From NCBI GenBank assembly GCA_029747015.1, contig JAKOGI010000003.1, positions 2,753,001 through 2,817,000 on the forward strand: 64,000 bases of DNA, given 5' to 3'. Made by a program: the position numbers and the translations under genes. The notes beneath the pieces are model-generated. The model made no database searches. It had not been told where the DNA came from and saw only the letters and a program-made list of their open reading frames with translations. How positions within the stretch are numbered: position 1 is the stretch's first letter; each line of letters opens with the position of its first letter. Source of the stretch: Carnegiea gigantea. Taxonomy: Eukaryota; Streptophyta; Magnoliopsida; Caryophyllales; Cactaceae. This document shows positions 44,486-56,640 of the stretch, piece after piece.

Positions 44486-47400
44486 ATGTTCTGTACTCTT
44501 TCTCAATGCACCAGTGTCTCTCAGATGCTGAACTTGGCAGTTTGTTCCGTGTCCCCAAATATGAAATTGCGATGTATTAGAACCTTGTTCACAGCCTTAG
44601 GGTGTTCAGAGACCACGGAGCTGGTAGAGTACTTGGACAATCTTAAAAATTATGAGAAGTTAGGGGTACCTGAAAATGCTGGCACTGATACTGATGATGG
44701 GTTTGATATGGGCCGTATGAGGCGCTTGATGTATCGCCTTGGTAATCCACAGGCAAAGTACAAGGTTTGCAACTACACCTAATCTCTCTTTACGCGTGAA
44801 TCTAATGTTGGCATGAGAACAGCAATGATCGTTGAGTGCAAACTCTTTTTTCTTATCACATGATCTGGTATCAAACCTTGGAAGTGGTTGCTATAACTTT
44901 TAACCAGTAATAGATTTCTAACTGCCTGACTTCCTCGTCGTGTGATGCTTCTTCCCTTTTAAAATAGACAAAAGACCATGAAGAAGAACGTTCAGAAGTT
45001 TGATGTCATCCAAAATGGTATTTATATGCTAGTGATAATAGGTCTTTTTCTAATATGGAAGTATTAGATGATATGCTTCTTTTGTGGTCTTTATCATTGG
45101 TTTTATTTACAAAATCAGTAGAAAGTTTTGCTTTGATGGAAACAAAAGGATATATCCATTTAGAGATCCAGTTGTTAGTGGTTACACATCAATTACGAAC
45201 CTTCTTTATCACCAAAAATGCCATCCGTTATTTAGAGATCCAGTTGTTACTTGTTAGTGGTCATATCTGGGTTCTTTTATTCAACCTCACCTTGGGCTAG
45301 GTTATGTGTGGAAGTGTGGGACCAAATTCAATATCGGCCACTAGCAACTTGTCAGCCTCTCATCTCATTCCATCTGTGTTCTCAACATGTCTTCTGCCAA
45401 GAAAATCTGTGGTTAAGTGATTTCATCTTGTTATTGTTCCTCTGTCTTTCACTAATTAAATGGATGGTTTGATATCGTGGACCCAAGGAATTTTGGAGAA
45501 AGAAATTTGGTAACTTCCTTTTGATTCTCAGAACATGCTTCTCAGGATGGGTTAAGTGGTTTTGTCTTGTTATTGTTCCTCCGTCTTTCACTAATTAAAT
45601 GGATGGTTTGATATTGGTGACCCAAGGAATTTTGGAGAAAGAAATTTGTTAACTTCCTTTTGATTCTCAGAACATGATTCTCAGGATGACAACTCGCGGT
45701 TTGTGTGCTGAATAGATCATAATCATCCATATAGTTGTCATCTCAAAATTCTCCAAGTACTATAAGTTTATTGTCATCTAGAAGCTTTACAACTGCTGGT
45801 ATATGACTGCCTCACAACCTGTGCAGGTGGTTCACATTGCTGGGACCAAAGGCAAAGGGTCAACTGCTGCATACTTATCCAATATTTTGAGAGCAGCCGG
45901 TTATTCTGTTGGTTGCTATACAAGGTTTGCTCTATGCATGTGCTTGCAAGTATTTGGACAGTGGGGTTTTCAGCTATTGTTGCATTTTGACTGTTCTTTT
46001 ACACTAAATTTTGCTCCCTACAGGTCCCTTTTTTTTTTTTTTTTGGGAGCAGCCCTCATATCCGAACTATCAGGGAGCGGATGTCAGTCGGAACAGAAGG
46101 TGAGCCAGTATCTGCAAATGAGTTGTACTCCCTTTTTCATGGGATAAAGAAAATTCTTGACAAGGCAGTGGCTGATGAGAATGGACACTTGAGTCATTTT
46201 GAGGTATTGGCTTGTTCACTATGTTGGGAATTGCAGTCAATGTATAAAATGGTAGAATTTGACAACATAGACAGGGAAATCTTCTTATGTGTTGGATGCC
46301 GTGGTGAATTAAATAAGCAAAGGCCTATGCAGGAAAGAACTTATAGGCATGATTAGTTCTGCATCAATGATAATAACATTTTAGAAGCATGCGCTTTTTC
46401 TTAAATCTCCTCAACACTTGTCCTTTTTGTGAGCTTGTATGTTTGGTGGGGGCGGGGGTGAGGGCATGTTGATTGGACTTTGGCAATCAGTTACCCATTC
46501 AAAATAATTTATTTTCCTGTGCAAATACAAGTAGTTGCCCTGACTTTGACTTGTTGAGAATTTGTTCTTAACATGTGCCAACCCTCTCCCGTGCTGCTAT
46601 TTAGGAGGGTGAACAGCAGGAAAGTGGATGCAATAACATTGTCAGGGTGACATATATTGGTTCGAGAAATTGGTTAACATTCATTCATGCAGTCATGCAC
46701 TTTGTGCATCTTGCTTACCATTAGAAACTATTTATCTGTTCTTATTCTTATATGACACTGGGTATTTTCTGCGTCATGGTTCCTTTCTATTTTAACCCTA
46801 CTGATCACAACCTATTATGCTAACTTATTTTGGCTGAAATGGAAATTTTCCAGGTGCTTACTGCTATAGCATTCTCATTATTTGCCCGTCAGAATGTTGA
46901 TATAGCTGTTATTGAGGTTAACGACTTCGCTCTCCCTGCATACTTGCATTGGTTGCCTGAACAAGCTTTTTAATGTCGTGCATTAAACTGGATTTGTCAA
47001 CTCATGTCAGGCTGGTTTGGGAGGAGCACGGGATGCTACAAATGTAATTACTAGTTCTGAGCTTGCTGCGGCAGTCATAACAACAATAGGAAAGGAGCAT
47101 TTGGCTGCTCTTGGGGGTTCTTTGGAAAGCATAGCACTGGCAAAGTCTGGAATTATCAAGCATGGGTGCCCAGTTCGGTGGTCCTTTCTACATTGTCATT
47201 GTCTACATAAGATGGAATGGCATGATTGTGACATGTTAAAGTGTGGTTCCTGTAAAATAAGTTATGAATTATAAAAGTAAATTTCAATGCAATATGGACA
47301 CTGTGAGCAAATGCTGGGATGTTTGGGCTGGAATAAACTAAGCACAAGATTGGCCTGTTTGATGATCCTTGTCTCTTTTAACATCTTGTCAGGTGCATAA

Positions 47401-50400
47401 AAATCACTAAATAAGTGGCTATTAGCTTTTTCCTTTGTGGCATTTGCAGTTATGTGGGTCATGGTACATTAGTTTGGAAGCCTTAAATCACATGTCAGAT
47501 GTTTGAATGGTTTTCTTGTGCTGTAAGTTATGACCTCACTTTTACTTGATTATTGAAGGTAAAATCTGAACTTGATATAGCTTCCTTTTCGCTTTTACAT
47601 GATCCTTGCTGTTTGCCTTCCCATATCTCTATCATTTCTTGACCTGATTATTGTTCAACTTCTTAGGTAATTCTCGGAGGTCCATTTCTTCCTCACATTG
47701 AAGACATTATTCGTGCTAAAGCTTTCTCTATGTGCTCGCCAGTAATATCAGCATCTGATTCTGGAAACAAAAGCCTCATCAGGGGATTTAGCAGGGTTAA
47801 TGGTGAACCAAGCCAATCTTGTGATATACTAATCCAAATTGACAAGGATGAACCGTCAGTATGTAATCTATGCGAAATACTTCTAAAGCCTGTAAAGTTT
47901 TGCTATCCACAGCTATCTATACTGTTGCTGCAATATATGTTTGCACTTGCAGTGGGGTACTGAGGGGAACAGAGGGGTTGTTGGGCTGTTGCTTGGGGGC
48001 AGCAGTCGATGTGATTTGTTGACTATGATTAATGACAATGTTTCTGTTCCTATGATCAATGTTGTTTGTCAATAATTTCATTTTTCTGTGTAACTTTGTG
48101 CAGTCCATTGAGTTACATGATGTCCACTTGTCAATGCTTGGACACCACCAGCTTCAGAATGCCCTTACTGCAACTTGTGCTGCATTGTGCCTCCGTGATC
48201 AAGGTGAAGTTTTCCATTTTATTTCTGATTTTTATAACTCTCTCTTGAAGGAATCATGGAGCAAAACAAATTGTGCACCAGTGAGTTTCTTTCTACAGAT
48301 ATCGTTTATTTAGGTCCTTCAAACTCATTATTCTTTTTGTGACCATTTAATTTCTGGACCTCAGGCCATGTTAGTGCATAGATGGCTAGGAAAGCCTTAC
48401 GCGACACGATAACATGACTTAAATCCGACTTGAAGTTGCTGAGAGAAATACGAACTCGACACGAACTTAACCAATTTTTACATGAAGTTGGCCGTCAGCA
48501 TGAAAATATGGTTATTTTTCAATTTTGATTAAATCCACGTTATTCTCGAGACTTACACGAAATTGATCTGTTTATTAAATGGAGCGACCCGAACCGACCC
48601 GCTTTCCAGCTCTAGTATACCAACTGAACAATCATGACTTCCTCTGGGTTGTAGATTGACATGCAAAGCTCATTGAATATTTGCAATTTGCTTCTATGTA
48701 ACTCTTAGTTTTGTCCGCTCTCTGAGGCTTGTTCTTTCGACTTGTCATTTTAGGGTGGAGAATATCGGACAGCTCTGTTCGAACAGCATTGAAGAACACT
48801 CAATTGCTTGGAAGAAGCCAGTTTTTGAAAAAGGAGGATACAGAAGCACTAGGAATACCTAGTTCAATGGCTTTGCTTGATGGAGGTTTGATGCTAGTTG
48901 TCTTTTTCAGTATTTAATATTTTGGGTCCTTTAATCAATCATGGTGGGTTAGTAATCGAATGTAAATTAGCAATAAGAAACTGTATGGTTTTTTTCCCCC
49001 TAACTTTTACTGTCAGTAGTTTTACACTTTTACTTTCAGTTTTTCTGAGGGGCCAATCAATGGCCTGCTTCCTTCTTTGACAGTAGTGCTGCAGTCATGA
49101 ATCCAGTGCATTATTTGGATTTGGGACATGGATATAGTTTAACAAAAGTTGGTGTCCTTAAGTTCATGACAGAGTCATATGGGATCAGTAGGACAGCCAA
49201 TAGTGTTACTTATATTGTCTTGATAGTGGTGTTACTGAGCATTGCATGTGGTTAATTGGCAATTGAATAAGCTTTTGTTCATGCGATCTACTAGGTACTT
49301 TCAGCCGAATCGCCAAGGTGCCTATGCAATCTTTAGGGACGTAGCAGAGAACCCTGGTCATAAATGTTTGGGTTTATTTTAAGTACAAGTCTATGTGGTG
49401 TTTGTTACTTGAACACCATTTTGTGCAAGGATTCTCATTCAGGTTGTCATATGATGTGTACTACCTATTTCTGAGGTGCCCTTATCTTTTTGTGTCTATG
49501 ATGTCAGCCCATACCCAAGAATCTGCCAAAGCATTGGCAGACACCATCTCTATGGCATGTCAAGGTTCTAAATTGGTTGCTGTGGTTGCAATGGCAAGCG
49601 ACAAAGATCATCTTGGTTTTGCAAGGGAACTCTTATCAGGTTATTCTCTTATTTCTATGGCAGATAGATTTCAAACTTAGACACAACTCAGGAACCATGC
49701 GGTAGATTATGAGGTGGTATCTTACATGGTAGACCCTGACAGAAACAGGTTAGGAAAGCAGCTGGCATCTAATGAGACTGAAAGTGCATCACATGAAGAT
49801 TATCGCTGTTTGAGCGTCGGATCATGATCAGAAACAATTGTGGGGTTGGGGAGACGTGAGATTGCAGTTGGCATATTTCATACAGATAGATCACTTAATG
49901 TTATTAAAGGCATGGGAATGACCAGTTGACATTAAAGGGGGGAAAAAAAAGATAGGTAGCATTAAAGGCGTTCGTCTGTGTTACAGATCAGTTAAGATGC
50001 TGGAAAATGTTTTGAACCTGATGTTGTCCTTCACTACTAATAGATTAATTTATTATAGGATGCTAAGATTTGTTCTATAGGCACATTACATTTGAGCCAT
50101 TCTTTCGACTGTTGGCTGTTTACAAGTGCCATTGTTAAATGTGTTTCTGGCACACTTGTTCGGAGCACCACACATCCTTTTCAAGACGACTGATTAGTTC
50201 AATGGAGGGCTGGCACACTGTGAACACTGCTAGTGATTTTCTTTTGAGGTCAAGATTTCAGTATGTTTGGTGCAAATATTTCAAGGGAATGGTGGGATTT
50301 GGTTGGAGCAAGCTCTAATTTGCAACTATGGAACTTACAGGTCTAAAGTTGGAAGCTGTTTTCCTGACAGAAGTAAATATTGCTGGTGACAAATGCCGTA

Positions 50401-50687
50401 CTGCATCAGCATTGCTTTTGAAAGATGCCTGGTCTAAAGTGTGCATGGACCTTGGTATTGAATTTGTGCATATAGAGACCATTGACAATCTGCACTCATT
50501 GGATGCATCGGTAAATCCTTCTCTCAACTCGAGTAAGTTGATATTGACTGCTGACAGTTCAATACCAAATTGTTTGAAGGCTGCACATAGGATCCTGAAA
50601 GCAAGAACAGGGGAGCAATCAGGTATGATTGTGTTCACAGGATCTTTGCATATTGTTTCATCTGTGCTGGATTCTGTTTGTAGATAA
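44486..50687 (+). CDS. DHFS: Dihydrofolate synthetase (FolC/Mur-ligase family)
   Basis: Ten coding exons join in frame with GT-AG borders: 44486-44764, 45827-45924, 46053-46203, 46854-46916, 47011-47172, 47667-47858, 48104-48203, 48754-48885, 49508-49639, 50341-50687; 551 aa from the first Met. It joins dihydropteroate to glutamate with ATP in folate synthesis. Seen motifs: the conserved N-terminal [15 protein letters not shown], the P-loop [15 protein letters not shown] (residues 96-110), [31 protein letters not shown] (Mg/ATP region), [14 protein letters not shown] and a C-terminal ligase domain ending in [12 protein letters not shown]. The Arabidopsis orthologue (DHFS, GLA1) is mitochondrial and essential for embryo growth. 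The start is uncertain: Met at 44486, 44525 or 44561 all leave a presequence-like N-terminus. A CAG acceptor at 44481-44483 and a possible leader exon ending near 43126 suggest an intron in the 5' leader. Confidence 0.93.
45411..45688 (+). repeat. 139-bp tandem duplication in intron 1 of dihydrofolate synthetase
   Basis: The unit beginning GGTTAAGTGATTTCATCTTG at 45411 recurs at 45550 as GGTTAAGTGGTTTTGTCTTG. The two copies differ at only a few positions over the full unit. Confidence 0.9.
46029..46047 (+). promoter_or_regulatory. Polypyrimidine tract of exon 3 acceptor (T16GGG)
   Basis: Sixteen T end in GGGAGCAG, with the AG acceptor at 46051-46052. The T run is probably the splicing pyrimidine tract. 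Confidence 0.6.
48379..48614. mobile_element. hAT-like MITE in intron 7 of dihydrofolate synthetase
   Basis: Ends TAGATGGCTAGGAAAGC and, reversed, TAGAGCTGGAAAGCGGG. The interior matches 29446-29688. The flanking octamers agree only partly, so the target duplication is eroded. Confidence 0.6.
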
Positions 50688-50784
50688 TTTCGGAAGTATC
50701 AGTTAAGAGTTTTATTTGTCTGATGCACTTCATGTTGTTGTAATCTAGAAATTATTTTGTTTGAAATGAGAGGTTCATTAGATG

Positions 50785-50788
<4 letters not shown>

Positions 50789-50824
<36 letters not shown>
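50789..50824 (+). repeat. (CT)n microsatellite
   Basis: About 18 CT units roughly 100 bp after the dihydrofolate synthetase stop codon, probably in its 3' untranslated region. Confidence 0.95.
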
Positions 50825-50827
<3 letters not shown>

Positions 50828-51245
50828 TTTCTTTTTTTTTTGTCCCCAGTTTGCACAGAAATATGACTGTTTTCATGAATGAAAATTGCTGTCTTGGGCA
50901 ATATCTTTCACTAGATATTCAGGATTCGCCATGCCTTCCTGGATCCCATCAGTACAGACTGAGAGCAAATATTATGTTGACAGTGAAATGGGAAAGCTGT
51001 TTAGCTTTATTCTGATCAAAAGGAATTCAAGTTTGAAATGAGAAGTGATGATCTTGGAATTGGCGAATTCTGATTAGGCCCACCAACTGTTAATGTTGTG
51101 GCTGCCTGGTCAACTAGGTTCGAGATTTGTTTTGCTGAGATTTCTTTGGTAGCTACTGGAAGGTTTTTGTCTTCCTTTCCTATTAAGACCTAAGCAATAG
51201 AATGTTGCAGCAAGGTCCCTTGTAAGTAGTGTTTACATTTTGGAG

Positions 51246-51370
51246 ACCATCACAACAACACTTCCAGTGTGGATCCTACTCATATGAGCAGGGTTTGGGG
51301 ATATCCAGATATATGCAACCTTATTCATACAAGCTGTAAGCAGAGAGGCAATTCCAATAGATACATTCTG
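51246..51370 (-). repeat. RTE/SINE 3'-tail fragment
   Basis: CACAACAACACTTCCAGTGT, then GCAGGGTTTGGGGATATCCA and AGAGAGGCAATTCCAATAGA follow the same order as the tails at 24955 and 31800. No RTE coding or tRNA head adjoins. Confidence 0.65.
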
Positions 51371-51835
51371 GAAACCATCGTGCTTCTGGATTCCAAGTTA
51401 CTGCTCAAAATTGTAAAGCATAGAGGAGTAGAAACCTCTGCAGCTTCATTTTGAGAACAGGTTTCTGAGCTGGTGAGGAAATTGAAAGCATTGTATTTGA
51501 GAGGTTCTAAAGCATAATGGGCCTCTTAACCTCCACATATCGAGTCTACAGGATGCTTGTTGGTAATGGACCTGACAACAATGCATATGGGTGCTTGGTG
51601 GCGCTTAAATCTCGTCTTATTTGAAGTCCTCCTCGAACTTATTTTCGTTGCTGATATTTTTCCCAGTCTGTTGGCAGGTAGCTACATTATGTAGCACACA
51701 CTTCATGAGATTAATTCAATAAGTGTCTTGCTTTGATTGTTTAGCATTATTAATGGCAAGGAATGCAGATAGCTAAAGCCAACTAGTGGTTTCAGGTGAT
51801 GGTTATAGACATCTTGATGTATATGATGATGGTTG

Positions 51836-51880
51836 TGATGGTGGTGGTGGTGGTGGTGATAATGATGATGATGATGACCA
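51836..51880 (+). repeat. GGT/GAT trinucleotide repeat
   Basis: Imperfect run of GGTGGTGGT then GATGATGATGATGAC. On the minus strand one frame becomes a histidine run, which I regard as an artefact. Confidence 0.85.
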
Positions 51881-52040
51881 ATGAGAAATTTGGGAATTCT
51901 GCATCCTGTAGCCACAGTTCATTTGGAAGCTTACATTAAGCCGGGGTTATCAGAATCGGTCATTGTGTGGCAGTTGGCAAGGGCAGAAAATATGATTAAC
52001 ACGTCTGACTGGTTCTCTGGTTTTGTACCATGAATCTATC

Positions 52041-52220
52041 CTAAGAAGCATGAACACTATGCACGGCTTCAAATATTCATGTCCGACGCATGTCGGACAC
52101 CGACACTCTTGGACACTCTTCAAACGCTGTCAAACACAAGCAAAATTTGTAGATAGCACGAAGAAAGTGGGATATGGTATTGATAGTTGTAGAATGCACA
52201 TACTACGAACAATTTATTGT
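52041..52220. repeat. Half copy of the 27674-28020 TIR element, inverse orientation
   Basis: Matches the reverse complement of 27850-28020: CTAAGAAGCATGAACACT, ACGGCTTCAAATAT, CGACACTCTTGGACACTCTT, GTAGAATGCACATACTACGA. Only one terminus is present. Confidence 0.75.
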
Positions 52221-53945
52221 TATTAGTAGGGGGGAGGTCTATGTACGACTAATCTGCACACCCCCACCCTAAGTGGAACTCAGTACGGAGTAGTGGTTTG
52301 GTTTGGTTTGCTATCCACTTTACAAGGTACATAGGGGGTGATCTCAATTTTTAATGGCTTGTTTTTTCTTCTGTGATGTTATGGGAATACTAGAGGTAAT
52401 TTCAATCTTTTCTGTGCAACTGGTAATTCAGTTCTATATATGTTAGGCTCAGTGTTACATTGTCCCCTATTTTATGATCCATCTCAATCTCTTTGGAAAC
52501 TCTTTTTGTACCTCAAGTTTCATTTTGGATGAATGTTTGTCATTGGTTTTAAGAGAATGATTTTGGTCCCCCTATTTTGACGGTCACTTTTTTTCAGTAA
52601 CTATTATTTAATACATCACACTGTAAACGACAGTGGAGTTCTCTTAGTTATTGCACAAAAAGGGATGTAATAACAATAGTTTTCTGGTTTAACCATGGAA
52701 GTGGTGATGACGATGAATGACGAATCCTGACCAGAAATTATCAGTTTAATAACCTATACGAAGTTTATGATTCTTTTCAGTTACATTGATTTAGAAGTCA
52801 GTTATGTTGGCCGGTTCTTAACCTATACTAGTTGGGTCATCAGATGAACGGAAGCTTGCCCTAAATTACAACGAGGTTGTTTCTAGTGAACCCTAAATTC
52901 CTCGAGTCTCGAGTAATGCATGGAAAAGCAAGGGCACAGGAGAATATATGACATGATGATCAGGGTTTTAATTCTAGGGGCCTTGTCTTGAATTCGACTG
53001 AGTAGTTCATTCAGTCGTGGGAATTGTCGTCCTGGGTTTCATTGGTGGATTTTAAATTTTTAATAATTGCAATCACAGATTTTAAAGTGGTGCTGATGTA
53101 TTCCTGGCCCCCATTGCCAGTTGTAAGAACAGAGGAGACGATGAGCGCAATACATCTATGTCTGGTTGGTTCTAGTGTGTTGCAGCTCTTGTCTTATTTT
53201 CTTTTTTTTTATAATTATTTTTGTTTTCAATCTTTTTGTGGGGTAATATACCAAATATTTTGTAGCATCTGGTTTCCATCCTGGCGCCCTTGGGGCTTAT
53301 GCTTGCCTCTTTGCCTTTCCCTCTTTTCCCCTTTTTGATCTGGTTAATCCGTCGACTCTAAACGCCGTTGACGATTGGCAGACAATCGCTTGCCAACCGT
53401 TGACCACCGGTTTAATTTTTTGGTTTGTTTTTTAATCTGGATTTTGATTTGGTAGGTTCCAACTCCTAGCTTAGTAGGTGCTAGTTCTTCTTCTTTTTTT
53501 CCTTTGGTTGATTTGGGAAAGAAAAGAGCATGAAGCAAAGGAAAGGGGAAGGGTGAGAAGATACAAAGGGCGTCGGAAAAGATTATGGGGGAGAGTGTTG
53601 CTGCGTTAAGGTCACCGGAAATAATGGAGCTAATCCCCCCCCCCCCTTCCCTTTGGGGTGAAGGTGAATGATGAAAAGATGATCTCCTTCCATAGTTGCT
53701 CACCATTCAAGTTTCACCTCCAATCCTCACGAACTTGATATTTAATTTGGTTCCATTCCATTCCTTTTTCTCTCATCAAACGCCCCCTAAATGCAATGTG
53801 AAGTTAAAAACAATTAAACAAACGGAATATCATTGGTAAACGATTGGGATAAATCTAATAAAAAGTAGAATTTATAACTAAATTTTGGTCCGTCATAAAA
53901 GAATTGCTCAATTAAGTAAATTATTGGCGTAATATTTGCATATTT
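52221..53945. other. Intergenic sequence without recognised gene
   Basis: A 104-codon plus frame at 53024 and a 120-codon minus frame at 53706 have no recognisable domain and low-complexity composition. 53633-53647 is a run of C. Confidence 0.4.
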
Positions 53946-53953
53946 CTTAATAT

Positions 53954-54535
53954 TAAGGGTGATCAAAATCGGTTAGCCAGGAATTCGATTAATCGAAAAT
54001 TGGTTAATCGGAAAGTCGGTTCGCAAAAATTATGAATCGAAAACCGTACCGAAACTTTCGGTTAACCGATTTTCGGTTACCAAATTTTTTGGTTCAGCAA
54101 AAATGTGAACCGTAATTGAACTGAACCGAACCGAAAAACTCGATTATCCGGATTTTCGGTTCAGTTAACCTATTTTAGTTCGGTTACCGGTTAATGATTA
54201 ATTTAAATTGTTAATTTTCAATTTTCGCTCATTTTTTAATTGATTAACTATCGGAGGCATCAAATATTAATTTACACATTATTGTATGTTCAGTCTCTTC
54301 TTTTAATAATTATAAAATCTACACTTGACTAATATAAAGTTTAGTATTTTTTTAAAAAAAAACTGAAGTTTTGGTTTCGATGAACCGTCGCCGTTCAGTT
54401 AACCATGCGGTTAACCGAATCTCAAATGGCCGAATCGAAGCCGCAATTTTTTTTGGTTCGATTAACCGAACGAATTTTTTAGAAAAATCAAGTCGGTTAA
54501 AATATTTTTCGGTTTCGAATTTTTTTTCACCCCTA
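53954..54535. mobile_element. hAT-type MITE with perfect 8-bp target duplication (582 bp)
   Basis: CTTAATAT occurs at 53946-53953 and 54536-54543. Ends TAAGGGTGATCAAAATCGG and, reversed, TAGGGGTGAAAAAAAATTCG. The interior is dense in GGTTAACCGA/CGGTTCGG motifs in both directions, typical of hAT subterminal binding sites. No transposase frame. Confidence 0.9.
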
Positions 54536-54622
54536 CTTAATATGAGTACGATTGTATGAATACCTTAGACGACAATACTTATATCATAACTTAGGTCTAT
54601 AATTTAATTAACAATTTGAGGC

Positions 54623-55119
54623 TGTTAAATTTTTATATTAATTGGGCTTTTAACAACGAGTTATGCATATAAGCTCAAATGAGGTTCCATCTTAAAATCA
54701 ATTGGCAATGGGTGGAGTAATTTACAAGCTTATATACATGCTCAAACCCTTTAATTTCATCAATATGGGACAACACCCACTATCATTTTCTTTGAATTTT
54801 ATTAATGTGCGATAATACCCACTTTCATACTCCAACACGCCCCCTCACGTGTGGGCTACTAACAAGGCTCAACACGTGCACACAATTTTAATCAAACGGG
54901 GATTGGGGCAAATCAAGATCGACCAACCTGCTCTGATACCATGTTAAATTTTTTTATATATCAATTGGGCAATTAACAAAAAGTCATGCGTATAAGTTCA
55001 AATGAGATTCCATCCTAAAATCAATTGGCAATGGGGTGAAGTTACTCACAAACTTATGTACATACTCAAGTCCTTCAATTTTATCAATGTGGGACAACAC
55101 CCACTTTCAAAGTCCAACA
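54623..55119 (-). mobile_element. TRIM retrotransposon, minus strand
   Basis: Two short LTRs, 54623-54837 (215 bp) and 54942-55119 (178 bp), flank a 104-bp interior. On the minus strand the LTRs run from TGTTGGAGTATG/TGTTGGACTTTG to ATTTAACA. The primer site TGGTATCAGAGC (minus strand, 54941-54930) follows the 5' LTR and a purine run (GAGGGGGCG) precedes the 3' LTR. No coding, total 497 bp: a terminal-repeat retrotransposon in miniature. A second interior fragment continues at 55120-55171. Confidence 0.85.
54930..54941 (-). promoter_or_regulatory. TRIM primer binding site, initiator tRNA-Met
   Basis: Minus strand reads TGGTATCAGAGC, an exact canonical site adjoining the LTR boundary at 54942. 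Confidence 0.85.
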
Positions 55120-55171
55120 CGCCCCTCACGTATGGACTACTAATAAGGTCCAACACGCGCACACAATTTTA

Positions 55172-55541
55172 AGTTGCCAATTAGTTTTGGGATGGAATCT
55201 CATTTGAGCTTATATGCATGACTCCTTGTTGAATGCTCAATTGATATATAAAAAATTTAACATGGTATCAAAGCAAGTGCTTGATTGTGATTTACCACTG
55301 TCCCCGTTTGATTAAAATTGTGTGCACGTGTTGGGCCTTATTAGTAACCCATACGTGCGGGGGCGTGTTAGAGTACGAAAATGGGTGTTCTCCCACATTG
55401 ATAAAATTAAAAGACTTGAGCATGTACATAAGTTTGTGGGTAACTCCGCGCATTATCAATTGGTTTTGGAATAGAATCTTATTTGAACTTATATACATGA
55501 CTCTTTGTTAATTGGTCAATTGATATATAAAAAATTTAACA
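55172..55541 (+). mobile_element. TRIM retrotransposon, plus strand, 5' LTR truncated
   Basis: Partial 5' LTR (55172-55262), primer site TGGTATCAAAGC (55263-55274), 103-bp interior ending GTGCGGGGGCG, and a 3' LTR 55366-55541 from TGTTAGAGTACG to ATTTAACA. It is the same family as 54623-55119 in opposite orientation; the two meet at about 55171. Confidence 0.8.
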
Positions 55542-56640
55542 CAGGCTATATATATAATCTGTGATCGAACGTTTGTGTTGAAGGCTGAAGGACATTGTTC
55601 ACACAGAGGAGGATGTCGATTGTCGTGGGCCGGAAAGCGTTACGCAGCGTCGGAGGGGAATTGAAATTGAAATTTGAGAGTGAGAGAGATGTTAACTGAG
55701 GCAGTTAGTTTGCCTCCAAACAAAACATGTTCCCAATGGTCGCCATTTCAATTCATCAGTTTGCGTTATATATACTTTATTTTCTCTGTGGCAACCTAAT
55801 TAAGTCTCTTCCACTTTTGTCTTTCTCCATCACCTTCCAATTCATGCACTATTGTCTATTATACATGCATGCATTCATGACTTACCCTTACAGTAAAAAA
55901 AGAAAAAAAGAAAAAAAGGATTCAATCAAATGGTATATGAATCTTCAACCATGCCAGACCTTCGTATTTTCGTTTTTTTTAAATAGGCAACGTGTTCATT
56001 CGATTGGACTCGTAGATCAGGGCTTTTTCAATGGAGCTGATAGGAGGGGTGGGGGGTAACTAGGTCACTCATAATCCACATAATCTAAACCTAGAGAGCT
56101 TCAAACTGCGCTGTACTAAAGAATCAACATTGATCAAGCCTCTTAAGACTCAAATTGGAGGAAAGAACAATCCTGCAAGCAGCATACTGCAGAAGCAAGT
56201 ACTTTCAGACTTCAGTACCGAACATGGTGAATTTCTTTTTACCAGTATAATCATCATCAACGTCATGCATAAAATGAGCCGATAAAACATATTAGATAAG
56301 GTGTTGAATGAGGATACTAAGCCACTCCATCACTAGTAACAGTAATCAAAACCAGTACCAATTTGACTCTTGTTAAAAATTATTGTTAATTATGAGCAAT
56401 GAAAATGTATCGTGATGAGAACTAGTATTGCTAAATAATTGATATGTAAATCACCTTTAAAAAATAGTCCAAATAAGTGGCCTTATATCCGTACATTTTG
56501 ACATTAAATAGTCATTTGAATTTATTTCTTGTAGTACCTATTAGCACTACTTTACTCTTATACTTGTGGACGCATCACCATACCTACACAATAGATGGAT
56601 GAAATGCATGATGAAAGTGATTGGACAATGAAGGTGTCAT
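55542..56640. other. Intergenic sequence without recognised gene
   Basis: 55560-55720 has gene-like composition (a short frame from ATG at 55612, 28 codons), but I recognise nothing in it. The rest is AT-rich. Confidence 0.4.

Noticed and set aside
46655..46680. GGTTCGAGA as a tRNA B box
   Set aside because: No A box or cloverleaf could be made around it.
51703..51915. Minus-strand frame with a long histidine run
   Set aside because: It arises from the GGT/GAT trinucleotide repeat; no other protein features.
53344..53706. 120-codon minus frame, first thought to be a gene
   Set aside because: Composition is low-complexity with a poly-C derived glycine run, no domain and no exon partners.
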